A stretch of DNA of 11,416 nt from M0108 sp049654905 (GTDB lineage Bacteria; Pseudomonadota; Gammaproteobacteria; Chromatiales; Chromatiaceae), in the NCBI GenBank assembly GCA_049654905.1, contig JBASIS010000009.1, positions 1-11,416 on the forward strand, written 5' to 3'. The notes beneath the pieces are model-generated. The model did no database searches, was not told the DNA's origin, and worked only from the letters and a program-made list of their open reading frames with translations. Position 1 is the stretch's first letter, and each line of letters begins with the position of its first letter. Shown here piece by piece: positions 1 through 6,562 of this stretch. The position numbers and the translations under genes were made by a program.

Positions 1-96
1 GTAATGCACCAGCAACGCGATCACGGCGACCGAACCCAGCAACAGCGGCAGGCCAACAGTGGGTTTAACGACACACCAAATTCTACCCTGGTTCAT
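1..96 (-). CDS. pucA: LH2 light-harvesting alpha subunit, partial (3' end off window)
   Basis: Only the first 32 codons are in the window, and the frame is open through base 1. The protein starts MNQGRIW and continues into a hydrophobic stretch (GLPLLLGSVAVIALLVH). This matches the N-terminus and transmembrane helix of LH2 alpha polypeptides; acidophila-type alpha begins MNQGKIW and has the same GS-V-VIA-LVH core. His31 is the expected bacteriochlorophyll ligand. The alpha subunit pairs with beta in the B800-850 antenna ring in the intracytoplasmic membrane. It starts 10 nt after the pucB stop, with GGAGAAG just upstream of the ATG, so the two are cotranscribed as pucBA. Cys8 sits where Thr is common. 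The absorbance type cannot be judged because the C-terminal Tyr/Trp region is missing. Confidence 0.93.
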   Translation of the reverse strand, partial: MNQGRIWCVVKPTVGLPLLLGSVAVIALLVHY

Positions 97-106
97 GATC
101 TTCTCC

Positions 107-271
107 TCAGCCAAGCCACGGGGTCAGAAACGCCGCAAGGACGTGTGCAATCAGGGCGATCACAAAGAACACCCGCGTACCGTCGATGACGTGTTTATGA
201 AGCTCTTCCGACTCTTTGATAGTGAGTCCGGTGGGCCAGACCCGGTCCGGATCATTCAGATCAGTTGCCAT
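107..271 (-). CDS. pucB: LH2 light-harvesting beta subunit
   Basis: This 54-residue protein carries the LH2 beta signature. There is a polar N-terminus (residues 1-20) with the WPTGLT segment, then a conserved ELHKHVIDGTRVFF stretch (23-36), a single transmembrane helix (about 34-50) and a terminal PWLG. His43 within the A-x-x-x-H motif (39-43) is the B850 ligand. His25 or His27 lies in the cytoplasmic-side region that neighbours B800 in other LH2 complexes. The start at 271 was chosen because GGAG lies 7 nt upstream and the length fits the family. The in-frame ATG at 277 would sit directly on the GGAG, and the ATG at 316 adds 15 untypical residues. It is the first gene of pucBA. LH1 is less likely because of the TRVF and PWLG sequence. 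Confidence 0.95.
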   Translation of the reverse strand: MATDLNDPDRVWPTGLTIKESEELHKHVIDGTRVFFVIALIAHVLAAFLTPWLG

Positions 272-459
272 GCGCATTCTCCAAGGACAAAAAGAGGTCT
301 CAATCAACCTCGACATCGTGCGAACCCCGCACGGGGGATTACTCCTAACCGCACCCTTGGAAGTCGAAACAGCACTTCATGCCTGGCGCGGGGCAGGGCC
401 AAAAGGGGCCTTGCCATGGATCGGGGGGATGTGAAGTGGCTTAGCCTCTTCCGTCCCTG
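272..459 (-). other. Structured 5' leader of pucBA
   Basis: If transcription starts near 459 from the promoter described next, pucBA has a leader of about 188 nt with no credible gene. It holds two clear inverted repeats. One is 392-400 with 407-415 (9 bp, one G-U, 6-nt loop). The other is 318-322 with 328-332 (GTGCG/CGCAC, 5-nt loop). They could affect mRNA stability or translation, which is inference. ORFs across this stretch on the plus strand are GC-rich open frames without family features. Confidence 0.4.
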
Positions 460-465
460 AGATGC

Positions 466-494
466 ATCCTACAAACGTCCGGGGCCCTTGTCAA
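466..494 (-). promoter_or_regulatory. Sigma70-type promoter of pucBA
   Basis: On the minus strand a perfect -35 hexamer TTGACA (494-489) is followed by a 17-bp spacer and a -10 hexamer TAGGAT (471-466). Predicted start of transcription is near 459. It is the best promoter upstream of pucB, and its -35 overlaps the regulatory repeat array described next. Confidence 0.7.
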
Positions 495-535
495 CAAAAC
501 TTGTCTATCATAAGTGTCAATTTTGGTTGACACTT
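489..535. promoter_or_regulatory. PpsR/CrtJ-like operator and TGTC repeat array upstream of pucBA
   Basis: Bases 515-532 fit TGTC-N10-GACA exactly, the binding pattern of the photosynthesis repressor PpsR/CrtJ (TGT-N12-ACA). The site sits in a 10-bp-arm inverted repeat (511-520 with 527-536). TGTC also occurs at 489, 502 and 515, so three copies step by exactly 13 bp. The first is the complement of the -35 hexamer. The position over and just upstream of the -35 suits repression. That PpsR is the binder is inferred from other purple bacteria. Confidence 0.6.
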
Positions 536-625
536 AAACCGAAGGCCGAAAAAAACTTACAGCGGTCGATTTTCCGGCCATCAAGCAATAACCAACTGAT
601 TAATAACTATAAATATGGCATAGCG

Positions 626-665
626 CCTGGATGGAAGGCCGCTGGATGGCGGCGTCCCCTCCAGG
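626..665 (-). terminator. Candidate hairpin after the 210-residue gene
   Basis: CCTGGA (626-631) pairs with TCCAGG (660-665), and inside it GCCGC (638-642) pairs with GCGGC (649-653). It lies 10 nt beyond the stop of the gene ending at 675 on the minus strand. No run of T follows on that strand, only an AT-rich stretch (about 590-620), so intrinsic termination is uncertain. Confidence 0.3.
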
Positions 666-674
666 CAGGGAGAA

Positions 675-1307
675 TCAGCCTTGGCTGGTAAGCAGGGGGA
701 GGCCAAACTTGGAGGATAGTGGCGCCGGATCGGCCAAGAGCAGCGGCAAGCCAAAGCTCGCCTCACCCGGGCCCGCATCACCTGACAGCGTCTTGAGACC
801 GAAGAGTGACGAGAGGGGCGCCGCCTTATTGTTCAGCACGGGGAAACCGAATGACCGATCAAAGATCGAGCCAGGGGCAATAGGCTGAATTCCCAGCCAT
901 GCGGAGAAGGGCGCCGGCTGGTTTTGCTTCAGCACTTCCCACTGGAAGGAGCGGGACAAGGGCGCGGCATCGTCATAGTCAACCGATAGCCGGGGTGGCG
1001 GCAGAAGTTCGGTCTCGACCGGCCCGCCACTATCCAGGATATTGACCGCCGACTGGCCGTGACCGAAACCCGCGCGGATCAGCACGAGTGTCAGGCCGCG
1101 CTCCACGCCCTGGGCATAGACTTTGGCATCGCTGCCCAGCACATACCCCGCGGCGATCGCGTCTGAAATACTTCCGACCGATGGCCCATTGCCGCCAGAC
1201 GCCGATGTCACCAGAAAGATGGTCTCTTCGGGAAAACCATCCTCCTCCAATTTCCTGACGACATCACGCGCCTGTTGTTCGGTTTCGTACATCCGTACAT
1301 AGATCAT
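675..1307 (-). CDS. Unrecognised protein with six C-terminal 12-residue repeats, next to LH2 genes
   Basis: I do not recognise this 210-residue protein. Residues 1-95 look like a small alpha/beta domain: strand IYVRMY, helix EQQARDVVRKLEEDGF, strand TIFLVT, a Gly/Ser loop, a helix around 48-69, strand LTLVLIRA, then GHGQSAVNIL. The pattern resembles ferredoxin-like 'general stress 17M/YflT' domains, which is a weak fold guess. Residues 115-206 carry six repeats, starting at 115, 132, 147, 163, 179 and 195, with consensus APLSSxFGLPLL separated by short polar or Pro/Gly linkers. There is no signal peptide or transmembrane helix. The start at 1307 has GGAGA 7 nt upstream. It lies upstream of pucBA on the same strand, but pucBA has its own promoter. 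The setting suggests, without proving, a link to the photosynthetic apparatus. Confidence 0.8.
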   Translation of the reverse strand: MIYVRMYETEQQARDVVRKLEEDGFPEETIFLVTSASGGNGPSVGSISDAIAAGYVLGSDAKVYAQGVERGLTLVLIRAGFGHGQSAVNILDSGGPVETELLPPPRLSVDYDDAAPLSRSFQWEVLKQNQPAPFSAWLGIQPIAPGSIFDRSFGFPVLNNKAAPLSSLFGLKTLSGDAGPGEASFGLPLLLADPAPLSSKFGLPLLTSQG

Positions 1308-1576
1308 ATTGGCTCTCCAAAAGAATTTGCGGGGGAGAATTTACCGTGGCGGCAGGGCGCGCCCGCGCCTCGCAATCGCACACGCTGAATAGATTACTCC
1401 TCGCAACAGAGCCAAGGAAGCAGCGGATTTACAGAGGCGATAAATCGCCACAATAGATAAAGACGGGAGGATTGCCACCCGGCAGGCCTATTTCGGCTTT
1501 GGACAGCCCCCCCCGCAGAGAACGGGAGGAGACAGGAAGCGCGGGCCGCGATCCTGAGGATGACAAAAAGCGACGC
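1308..1576. other. Non-coding gap upstream of the repeat-protein gene
   Basis: I see no gene here. The clearest element is a perfect palindrome, GGCGAT-AA-ATCGCC (1436-1449), a possible operator. A run of eight C lies near 1506-1513. Promoter candidates for the minus-strand gene at 1307 are weak: TAATCT occurs on that strand near 1394-1399 without a good -35. Confidence 0.4.
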
Positions 1577-1612
1577 AAAAACAAACGGCGACCCGAAGGT
1601 CGCCGTTTGTTT
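1577..1612 (-). terminator. Intrinsic terminator of tRNA-Gly
   Basis: A perfect 15-bp stem (1579-1593 with 1598-1612) closes a 4-nt loop. Read on the minus strand the loop is TTCG closed by C-G, the hyperstable cUUCGg tetraloop, and the stem runs into a T-rich tail (TTTGTTTTT, 1585-1577). It lies 7 nt after the tRNA 3' end. Confidence 0.88.
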
Positions 1613-1619
1613 ATAAATA

Positions 1620-1694
1620 TGGAGCGGGAAACGAGGCTCGAACTCGCGACCCCAACCTTGGCAAGGTTGTGCTCTACCACTGAGCTATTCCCGC
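1620..1694 (-). tRNA. tRNA-Gly (anticodon GCC)
   Basis: The 75-nt cloverleaf is complete. The acceptor stem is GCGGGAA/TTCCCGC, the D arm GCTC/GAGC, and the anticodon stem CAACC/GGTTG around loop TTGCCAA with anticodon GCC (1662-1660). The T arm is GCGAG/CTCGT with TTCGAGC, and the CCA end is encoded at 1622-1620. It follows pgsA, as glyW does in the E. coli uvrC-pgsA-glyW-cysT-leuZ cluster. No tRNA-Cys or tRNA-Leu follows: the terminator comes directly after. Confidence 0.97.
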
Positions 1695-1744
1695 TTTGGA
1701 GACCTCAACCGAAGGTTGTACCAACTCTCGATCAAGAGCCCCGC

Positions 1745-1772
1745 ATTTTACGGATGCTCGCTGGGGTGTCAA
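1745..1772 (-). promoter_or_regulatory. Promoter of tRNA-Gly
   Basis: On the minus strand TTGACA (1772-1767) and TAAAAT (1750-1745) are separated by 16 bp. A GC-rich stretch (GCGGGGC) follows the -10, as in stringently controlled stable-RNA promoters. The predicted start near 1738 leaves about 44 nt of 5' leader to be removed by RNase P. Confidence 0.8.
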
Positions 1773-1820
1773 GCCTCACGGCTGAAATTTCGCGACGCCC
1801 CATCGGCCCCGAACCCCCGA

Positions 1821-2387
1821 CTAACGGCTTGCGCCGGAATGGGTGAGGCTAGGCCAGGCCGCGCGGAGGTAGATGAACATGGACCAGAGGGTGAGGGCCG
1901 CGGCGAGATACAGCAGACCCAGCGCGGGTTCATATACGGGCAAGCCCCAGGGGGCCTTACCCAGGATGAGGATCAGGATGGCAATCATCTGCGCCGTGGT
2001 CTTGAATTTGCCGACCTGGGAGACGGCAACCCGGGCGCGTACCCCCAGCTCCGCCATCCATTCGCGCAGAGCGGAGACGGTGATCTCGCGGCCGATGATG
2101 ACCGCCGCGGGCAGCGCCAGCAGGGGGCGAGGGTCGGCCTCGACCAGCAGGACCAGGGCCACGGCGACCATGAGCTTGTCGGCGACGGGATCGAGAAAGG
2201 CCCCCAGGGCCGAGGTCTGACCCCAGCGGCGGGCCAGATAGCCATCCACCAGATCGGTGAGGGCGGCCAGGCCAAAGACCAGGGCGCAGGCCAGGCGTGC
2301 CCAGGTGAAGGGCAGGTAGAAAAAGCCCACGAAGACCGGGATCAGGAAGATGCGCAGCAGGGTCAGGATGTTGGGGACGTTCCACAT
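1821..2387 (-). CDS. pgsA: CDP-diacylglycerol-glycerol-3-phosphate 3-phosphatidyltransferase
   Basis: This 188-residue membrane enzyme makes phosphatidylglycerol phosphate from CDP-diacylglycerol and glycerol-3-phosphate, the committed step to phosphatidylglycerol and cardiolipin. The CDP-alcohol phosphotransferase signature DGx2ARx8Gx3Dx3D is complete: D48, G49, A52, R53, G62, D66, D70. The start MWNVPNILTLLRI is typical of PgsA. Hydrophobic segments lie near 5-25, 30-45, 72-84, 90-108, 132-143 and 153-173, and the length is normal for the family. The start at 2387 is 2 nt after the uvrC stop, so it is translated from the same mRNA. A longer open frame reaches upstream to 2711, but that part overlaps uvrC and has no family similarity. 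Confidence 0.96.
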   Translation of the reverse strand: MWNVPNILTLLRIFLIPVFVGFFYLPFTWARLACALVFGLAALTDLVDGYLARRWGQTSALGAFLDPVADKLMVAVALVLLVEADPRPLLALPAAVIIGREITVSALREWMAELGVRARVAVSQVGKFKTTAQMIAILILILGKAPWGLPVYEPALGLLYLAAALTLWSMFIYLRAAWPSLTHSGASR

Positions 2388-2389
2388 GC

Positions 2390-4249
2390 CTAGGGCCTCT
2401 GACTCGCGGGGTGAATGGCCTCGAAGATTTGCTGGGCCAACTGGCGACTGATGCCCTCGACCTGGGCGATGTCCTCCACCGCGGCGCCCTCCAGGGCCTG
2501 CATACCGCCGAATTCGCGCAGCAGCCGCTGACGGCGCTTGGGGCCAATCCCAGCGATGTCCTCCAAGACGGAGACCGTGCGCGCCTTGGCGCGGCGCTGG
2601 CGATGGGCGGTGATGGCGAAGCGGTGCGCCTCGTCCCGAATCTGCTGGATGAGGTGCATGGCGGGAGAATCGGCCGGCAGTATAACGGCCGTATCCCGAC
2701 CGGACAACCACAGCTGTTCGGCGCCAGGACGCCGATCCGGACCCTTGGCGACCCCAACCAGAGTCAGTTCCGTGATCGCCAATTCCCCCAAGGCCTCCTC
2801 CACCTGGGCCAACTGACCGCGCCCGCCGTCGATGAAGAGCACATCTGGGACGGGAAACTCGCCCTGCTTGACACGGGCATAGCGCCGGCTCAGGGCCTGG
2901 TGCATAGCGGCATAGTCGTCCCCAGGCGTCACCCCCTCGATATTGAAGCGACGATAGTCGGAGGCGAGGGGCCCCTCGGGACCAAAGACCACGCAGGAGG
3001 CCACCGTCCGCTCGCCGCTGGTATGACTGACGTCAAAGCACTCCAGCCGCAGGGGCGGAGCCTCCAGATTCAGGGCCAGCCGCAGGGCCTCGCGCCGCTG
3101 GGCATAGCCCGCTTGACTGCCGAGACGCGAGGCCAGGGCGACCCTGGCGTTATCGCGGGCCAGATCGAGCCAGTGCACCCGCTCCCCCCGGACCCGGTGC
3201 CTGATCACCACCTTATGCCCGGCCCGCTCCCCCAGAGCCGTCTCCAGGAGTTCGCGCTCCTCGGGCTCCGTGCTGACCAGAATCACCGCCGGCACCGCCT
3301 TGTCGGCATAAAACTGGGTCAGGAAGGCGGCGATGATGCCAGCCTCCTCCATGCCCTCCGGTACGCGCGGGAAGAAGGCCTTATTGCCCAGGTTCCGCCC
3401 GGCGCGGATGTAGAAGACCTGGACGCAGGTCAAGCCACCGCCACTGGCACAGGCAACGATGTCCAGATCCCCACCCTGCCCGCTCACATACTGGTGCTGC
3501 TGGATACCCCGCAGGGTCTTGATCTGGTCGCGCAGGACCGCGGCACGCTCAAAGTCAAGGGCGGCGGCGGCGGTCTCCATGCGTCCCACCAGATCGCCGA
3601 TGACCTCGTCCGTGCGGCCCTCCAGAAACTGAATGGTATGGCGCACGTCCCGGGCATAATCCTCGGGTGTCACCAGCCCGACGCAGGGCCCGCTGCACCG
3701 CTTGATCTGATACTGGAGGCAAGGCCGTGACCGGTTTCGGAACACCGCATCTTCGCACTGGCGCACCGGGAAGATCTTCTGGAGGAGATGCAGGGTCTCC
3801 CGCACCGCCCAGCCGCTGATGAAGGGGCCAAAGAAGCGGTCGCGCCCCTTGGTTGAACCGCGATGAAAGGTCAGGCGCGGGAAGGGGTCGCGGACCGTCA
3901 GACGGATATAGGGATAGCTCTTGTCATCCCGCAGCAGGACGTTGAAGCGAGGTTGCAGGGACTTGATGAGGTTATTTTCCAGCAGCAGGGCCTCGCCCTC
4001 GGTGCTGGTCACCGTCACCTCGATATCCCGGATCAGGGAGACCATGAGTTCGATGCGCCGGTTGTGGGCGCGGCCGAAATAGCTCGAAACCCGGCGCCGG
4101 AGATCCTTGGCCTTACCCACGTAAAGCACCTTCCCCCCACCATCCAGCATGCGATAGACGCCCGGAGTCTCGGGTATTTGCTTCAGGAGGGTACGAGGAT
4201 CGGGACGATCGGCGGGATCGGCGGGATCGGCGGGATCGGAGTTGGACAT
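2390..4249 (-). CDS. uvrC: UvrABC excinuclease subunit C
   Basis: This 619-residue cytoplasmic nuclease makes both incisions in nucleotide excision repair after UvrA/UvrB have located a lesion. The domains are in the usual order. The GIY-YIG nuclease (about 27-105) has GVY at 30-32, YVG at 43-45 and the TEGEALLLE stretch near 83-91. A four-Cys cluster (C165, C177, C185, C189) matches the iron-sulfur site reported for E. coli UvrC. The UvrB-binding UVR motif is about 214-249. The RNase H-like second nuclease has likely catalytic D406 (CFDVSH), D474 (FIDGG) and H542, and a tandem helix-hairpin-helix region is about 562-615. The start at 4249 has GAGG only 3 nt upstream, so it may be coupled to the glycosylase gene 22 nt before it. 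Residues 5-13 are a DPA triplet repeat. Confidence 0.98.
   Translation of the reverse strand: MSNSDPADPADPADRPDPRTLLKQIPETPGVYRMLDGGGKVLYVGKAKDLRRRVSSYFGRAHNRRIELMVSLIRDIEVTVTSTEGEALLLENNLIKSLQPRFNVLLRDDKSYPYIRLTVRDPFPRLTFHRGSTKGRDRFFGPFISGWAVRETLHLLQKIFPVRQCEDAVFRNRSRPCLQYQIKRCSGPCVGLVTPEDYARDVRHTIQFLEGRTDEVIGDLVGRMETAAAALDFERAAVLRDQIKTLRGIQQHQYVSGQGGDLDIVACASGGGLTCVQVFYIRAGRNLGNKAFFPRVPEGMEEAGIIAAFLTQFYADKAVPAVILVSTEPEERELLETALGERAGHKVVIRHRVRGERVHWLDLARDNARVALASRLGSQAGYAQRREALRLALNLEAPPLRLECFDVSHTSGERTVASCVVFGPEGPLASDYRRFNIEGVTPGDDYAAMHQALSRRYARVKQGEFPVPDVLFIDGGRGQLAQVEEALGELAITELTLVGVAKGPDRRPGAEQLWLSGRDTAVILPADSPAMHLIQQIRDEAHRFAITAHRQRRAKARTVSVLEDIAGIGPKRRQRLLREFGGMQALEGAAVEDIAQVEGISRQLAQQIFEAIHPASQRP
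4211..4237. repeat. Three tandem 9-bp units inside the 5' end of uvrC
   Basis: GGCGGGATC occurs three times without interruption (4211, 4220, 4229) and encodes Asp-Pro-Ala three times on the minus strand. A 9-bp unit keeps the reading frame, so copy-number change would only lengthen or shorten a disordered N-terminal tail before the GIY-YIG domain. Confidence 0.85.
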
Positions 4250-4271
4250 CAGCCTCGGCCAGGCGCCCGAA

Positions 4272-4934
4272 TCAGGCCGCCACCCAATCCCGCGCCTGAC
4301 CCACCACGGCGCGGAACATCTCGGTCGTCAGCCGACGGGTCTGGGTGTTGTAGCGGCTGCAATGGTAGGAGTCCAGCAGCCGCAGCCCCCCAGGCAGGAC
4401 ATACCCGGTGCCGTGGGCAAAGGGATAATCCTTTTGCTTGAGCATCAGGGCGGTCAGCACGGCCCCATGGGCCAGCCGCCCCAGGGCCAGCACCACGGCG
4501 CCCGCCTCCAGGTCCGCCAGCTCCGCCCTCAGGTAGCCATTGCACTGACGTGCCTCCAACCCCGTCGGCTTGTTCTCCGGCGGCAGGCACTTGACGGCGT
4601 TGGTGATGCGACAGCCGATCAGCTGAAGTCCATCGTCCCGGGCACGGGAGACCGGCAGGCTACCAAAGCCGCAAGCGTACAGGGTCTCGTACAGCAGGAT
4701 ACCGGCATGATCGCCGGTAAAAGGGCGTCCCGTGGCATTGGCTCCATGAAGCCCGGGGGCCAACCCCACCACCAGAAGCCTGGCCTCCCGAGCGCCAAAG
4801 GGGGGGACGGGGGCGGCATGATAAGCGGGATGACGGCCCCTAACCTCGTCCAGAAAACCGGCCAGACGGGGGCAACGGCGGCAGCCAGGGTTGAACCAGG
4901 CCGCCGGGATAGGTATTTCGGAATGGGGCATCAT
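4272..4934 (-). CDS. Family 5 (UDGb-type) uracil-DNA glycosylase
   Basis: This 220-residue base-excision repair enzyme removes uracil, and often other deaminated bases, from DNA. The UDG-superfamily motif A is GLAPGLHGANATGRPFTGD (57-75). The second motif region is RITNAVKCLPPENKP (109-123), and motif C has H191 in DSYHCSRYNT. Cysteines C18, C21, C116 and C131 fit the four ligands of the [4Fe-4S] cluster of family 4/5 enzymes. The GLAPG motif, rather than a GEAPG-like motif, points to family 5. The start at 4934 (MM) has no clear Shine-Dalgarno; 4931 is an alternative. It has its own promoter and runs into uvrC 22 nt later, forming a repair operon. The family is well supported; substrate range is not readable from sequence. 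Confidence 0.93.
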   Translation of the reverse strand: MMPHSEIPIPAAWFNPGCRRCPRLAGFLDEVRGRHPAYHAAPVPPFGAREARLLVVGLAPGLHGANATGRPFTGDHAGILLYETLYACGFGSLPVSRARDDGLQLIGCRITNAVKCLPPENKPTGLEARQCNGYLRAELADLEAGAVVLALGRLAHGAVLTALMLKQKDYPFAHGTGYVLPGGLRLLDSYHCSRYNTQTRRLTTEMFRAVVGQARDWVAA

Positions 4935-4963
4935 GACAACGGGGTTTGGCGGGCATGGCTCAC

Positions 4964-4992
4964 AGCATAAAGCCTAGGCCCGACCTTACCAA
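4964..4992 (-). promoter_or_regulatory. Promoter of the glycosylase-uvrC-pgsA operon
   Basis: On the minus strand TTGGTA (4992-4987), a 17-bp spacer and TATGCT (4969-4964) lie 29 nt before the glycosylase start. The rest of 4935-5072 holds no gene, only a small inverted repeat (GGGCT/AGCCC, 5049-5063) just after the phoQ stop that could slow transcription. Confidence 0.6.
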
Positions 4993-5072
4993 ACCCAGGG
5001 AAGCCACGGGATCCAGGGGAACCTCAACGGCCGGGCCTGCTCTCTGCTGGGCTTATCCAGCCCGACTCGCTA

Positions 5073-6440
5073 TCAGCCCCCCAACCGGACACGAATGCGG
5101 GCTCCCCCCAGCGGGCTCCGGGCGATAGCCAGATCCCCGCCGTAAGCGGCGCAGATCTCCCGCGCCACCGCCAGCCCGATGCCATGTCCAGGGGTAGCCA
5201 GGTCGAGACGGGCCCCGCGTTCGCCCAACCCCCGCGCCTGCTCGGCGCTAATGCCGGGGCCATCGTCCTCCACCCATAACACCACTAGCCCGCTTTCGCG
5301 GCGGGCCCCGATCCGGACCCGGTGACGGCACCACTTAAAGGCGTTGTCGAGCAGGTTTCCCACCACCTCCAGGAGGTCGCCTTCGGCCCCGCGGAAGCTG
5401 AGCCCAGGCTCCAGATCCCCTTCCACGCTAACCAGGCGCTCGGCATGGAGCTTGGTTAGGGTCGCCAGGAGACGCTCAACGGTCGAGGCCAGGGGAATGG
5501 GTCGCGATAGGGGGGCGGCTGGGCGGCCCCGGGCTCGCTCCAGTTGGTAGCTGATGATCTCGTCCATGCGGCGGATCTGCTCTGCCATGACGGCTCTCGG
5601 CGGCGGATTCGCGGTCGGTGCCTCCTCGGCCCCCACCGGCGCCTCACCCTGCTCGCCAAGAGCACCGCGCATCACGGCCAGAGGCGTCTTGAGGCTATGG
5701 GCCAGATCGGCCAGGGCATTGCCGAGTCGGCCCTGACGCGCCGCCTCGTGGGCCAGCAGGGCGTTGAGGTTCTCGGTCAGGGCACGCAGTTCCCTCGGGT
5801 AGGCGCCGTGCAGCCGCTCCTGGCGGCCAGACTCCACGGCGGCCACCTCGGCGGCCACCCGCCGCAAGGGACCGAGCCCCCAGCGCAGGGCCACCAGGAG
5901 GGTGGCCAGCAAGACCAGGGACATAGCGCCCAGCCAGGTAAAGAGGTGGACCCGAAAGCGGGCCAGTTCCTCCTCGTAGGGCCCCAGGTCCTCCGCCACG
6001 CTGAAGGTGTAATCCCTGGGTGTCGGCCCGATGGACCAGGTGACGCCAAAACCCTCCACGAAGAAGACGCGACCCTGCGCGTCTTGCGCCATCTGGAAAC
6101 GGCGTACCCCCGGGCCAAGCTGGTTCTCGAAGGGGATGTTCTCGCCGAGGGCGGAGAGGGAGCGCCACACGGGTTCACCCTTGGCGTCGGCGACCTGGGC
6201 GTAGAGACCGGAACCTAACAGGCTGAAGCGCGCCTCCGCCAGGTCGCGCGGGAGGGTCAAGCCATCATCATCCACATCCGCCGCGGCCATCAGGAGGTAG
6301 ATCTGTCCCAGCAGGCGCTCCTCGCGAGCCGCAACCGCACTGGCCTGGAAGGCCTGTTCCAGGGCCAGGCTCGTCAGCGCCATAAAGACCAGCATGACGA
6401 GGGCCGCGGCCCATGTCACTCGCGCCCGCAGGGAGCTCAA
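5073..6440 (-). CDS. phoQ: PhoQ-type sensor histidine kinase
   Basis: This is a membrane sensor kinase that should phosphorylate the adjacent PhoP-type regulator. With the TTG start at 6440 it has 455 residues. TM1 is about 9-27, a periplasmic domain 28-166 includes the acidic stretch ADVDDDG, TM2 is about 167-187, and a HAMP-like linker follows. The DHp helix has the phospho-acceptor His248 in DLAHSLKTPLAVM, very close to the PhoQ H-box. The ATPase domain has GNLLDNAFKWC (362-371), DDGPG (392-396) and GHGIGLAVAREI (418-429). The start is uncertain. The frame is open up to 6743, but that part overlaps phoP out of frame and has no family features. Family members begin with a short 'SLRAR' segment just before TM1, which favours 6440. 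No good Shine-Dalgarno is visible, so coupling to upstream translation is likely. Confidence 0.92.
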   Translation of the reverse strand: MSSLRARVTWAAALVMLVFMALTSLALEQAFQASAVAAREERLLGQIYLLMAAADVDDDGLTLPRDLAEARFSLLGSGLYAQVADAKGEPVWRSLSALGENIPFENQLGPGVRRFQMAQDAQGRVFFVEGFGVTWSIGPTPRDYTFSVAEDLGPYEEELARFRVHLFTWLGAMSLVLLATLLVALRWGLGPLRRVAAEVAAVESGRQERLHGAYPRELRALTENLNALLAHEAARQGRLGNALADLAHSLKTPLAVMRGALGEQGEAPVGAEEAPTANPPPRAVMAEQIRRMDEIISYQLERARGRPAAPLSRPIPLASTVERLLATLTKLHAERLVSVEGDLEPGLSFRGAEGDLLEVVGNLLDNAFKWCRHRVRIGARRESGLVVLWVEDDGPGISAEQARGLGERGARLDLATPGHGIGLAVAREICAAYGGDLAIARSPLGGARIRVRLGG

Positions 6441-6562
6441 TCGCGGCCGTACCCGGCAAGGCGCGACGCCCCACCCCTGGTCGTCCCCAACGGGCCACGC
6501 GGATACGGATCCCCGCTCAAGACCTGGGTGATAACAGCACCTTGACCCAGCCGAACCCGCAT
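6437..6562 (-). CDS. Possible 41-residue coupling leader between phoP and phoQ
   Basis: An ATG overlaps the phoP stop (TGATG, 6564-6560) and opens a 41-codon frame. Its TGA stop (6439-6437) overlaps the proposed phoQ TTG start (TTGA). The frame fills the phoP-phoQ gap exactly. The peptide (MRVRLGQGAVITQVLSGD...) resembles nothing I know. It may simply carry ribosomes to phoQ, mark an ancestral phoQ start lost by a frameshift, or be chance. Confidence 0.25.
   Translation of the reverse strand: MRVRLGQGAVITQVLSGDPYPRGPLGTTRGGASRLAGYGRD

Noticed and set aside
59..460. 133-codon plus-strand frame over pucBA and its leader
   Set aside because: It is antisense to clear LH2 genes and to the promoter and leader. 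No ribosome site or domain supports it.
1716..2393. 225-codon plus-strand frame over pgsA
   Set aside because: It is antisense to pgsA and its product is a Gly/Gln/Asp-rich low-complexity sequence typical of a shadow frame.
2411..3730. 439-codon plus-strand frame across uvrC
   Set aside because: It is antisense to uvrC, whose domains are unmistakable. It has no recognisable domain and has the composition of a GC-rich shadow frame.
4242..4970. 242-codon plus-strand frame over the glycosylase gene
   Set aside because: It is opposite to a clear family 5 uracil glycosylase and has no motif of its own.
5544..6218. 224-codon plus-strand frame over phoQ
   Set aside because: It is antisense to conserved kinase domains and shows no independent features.
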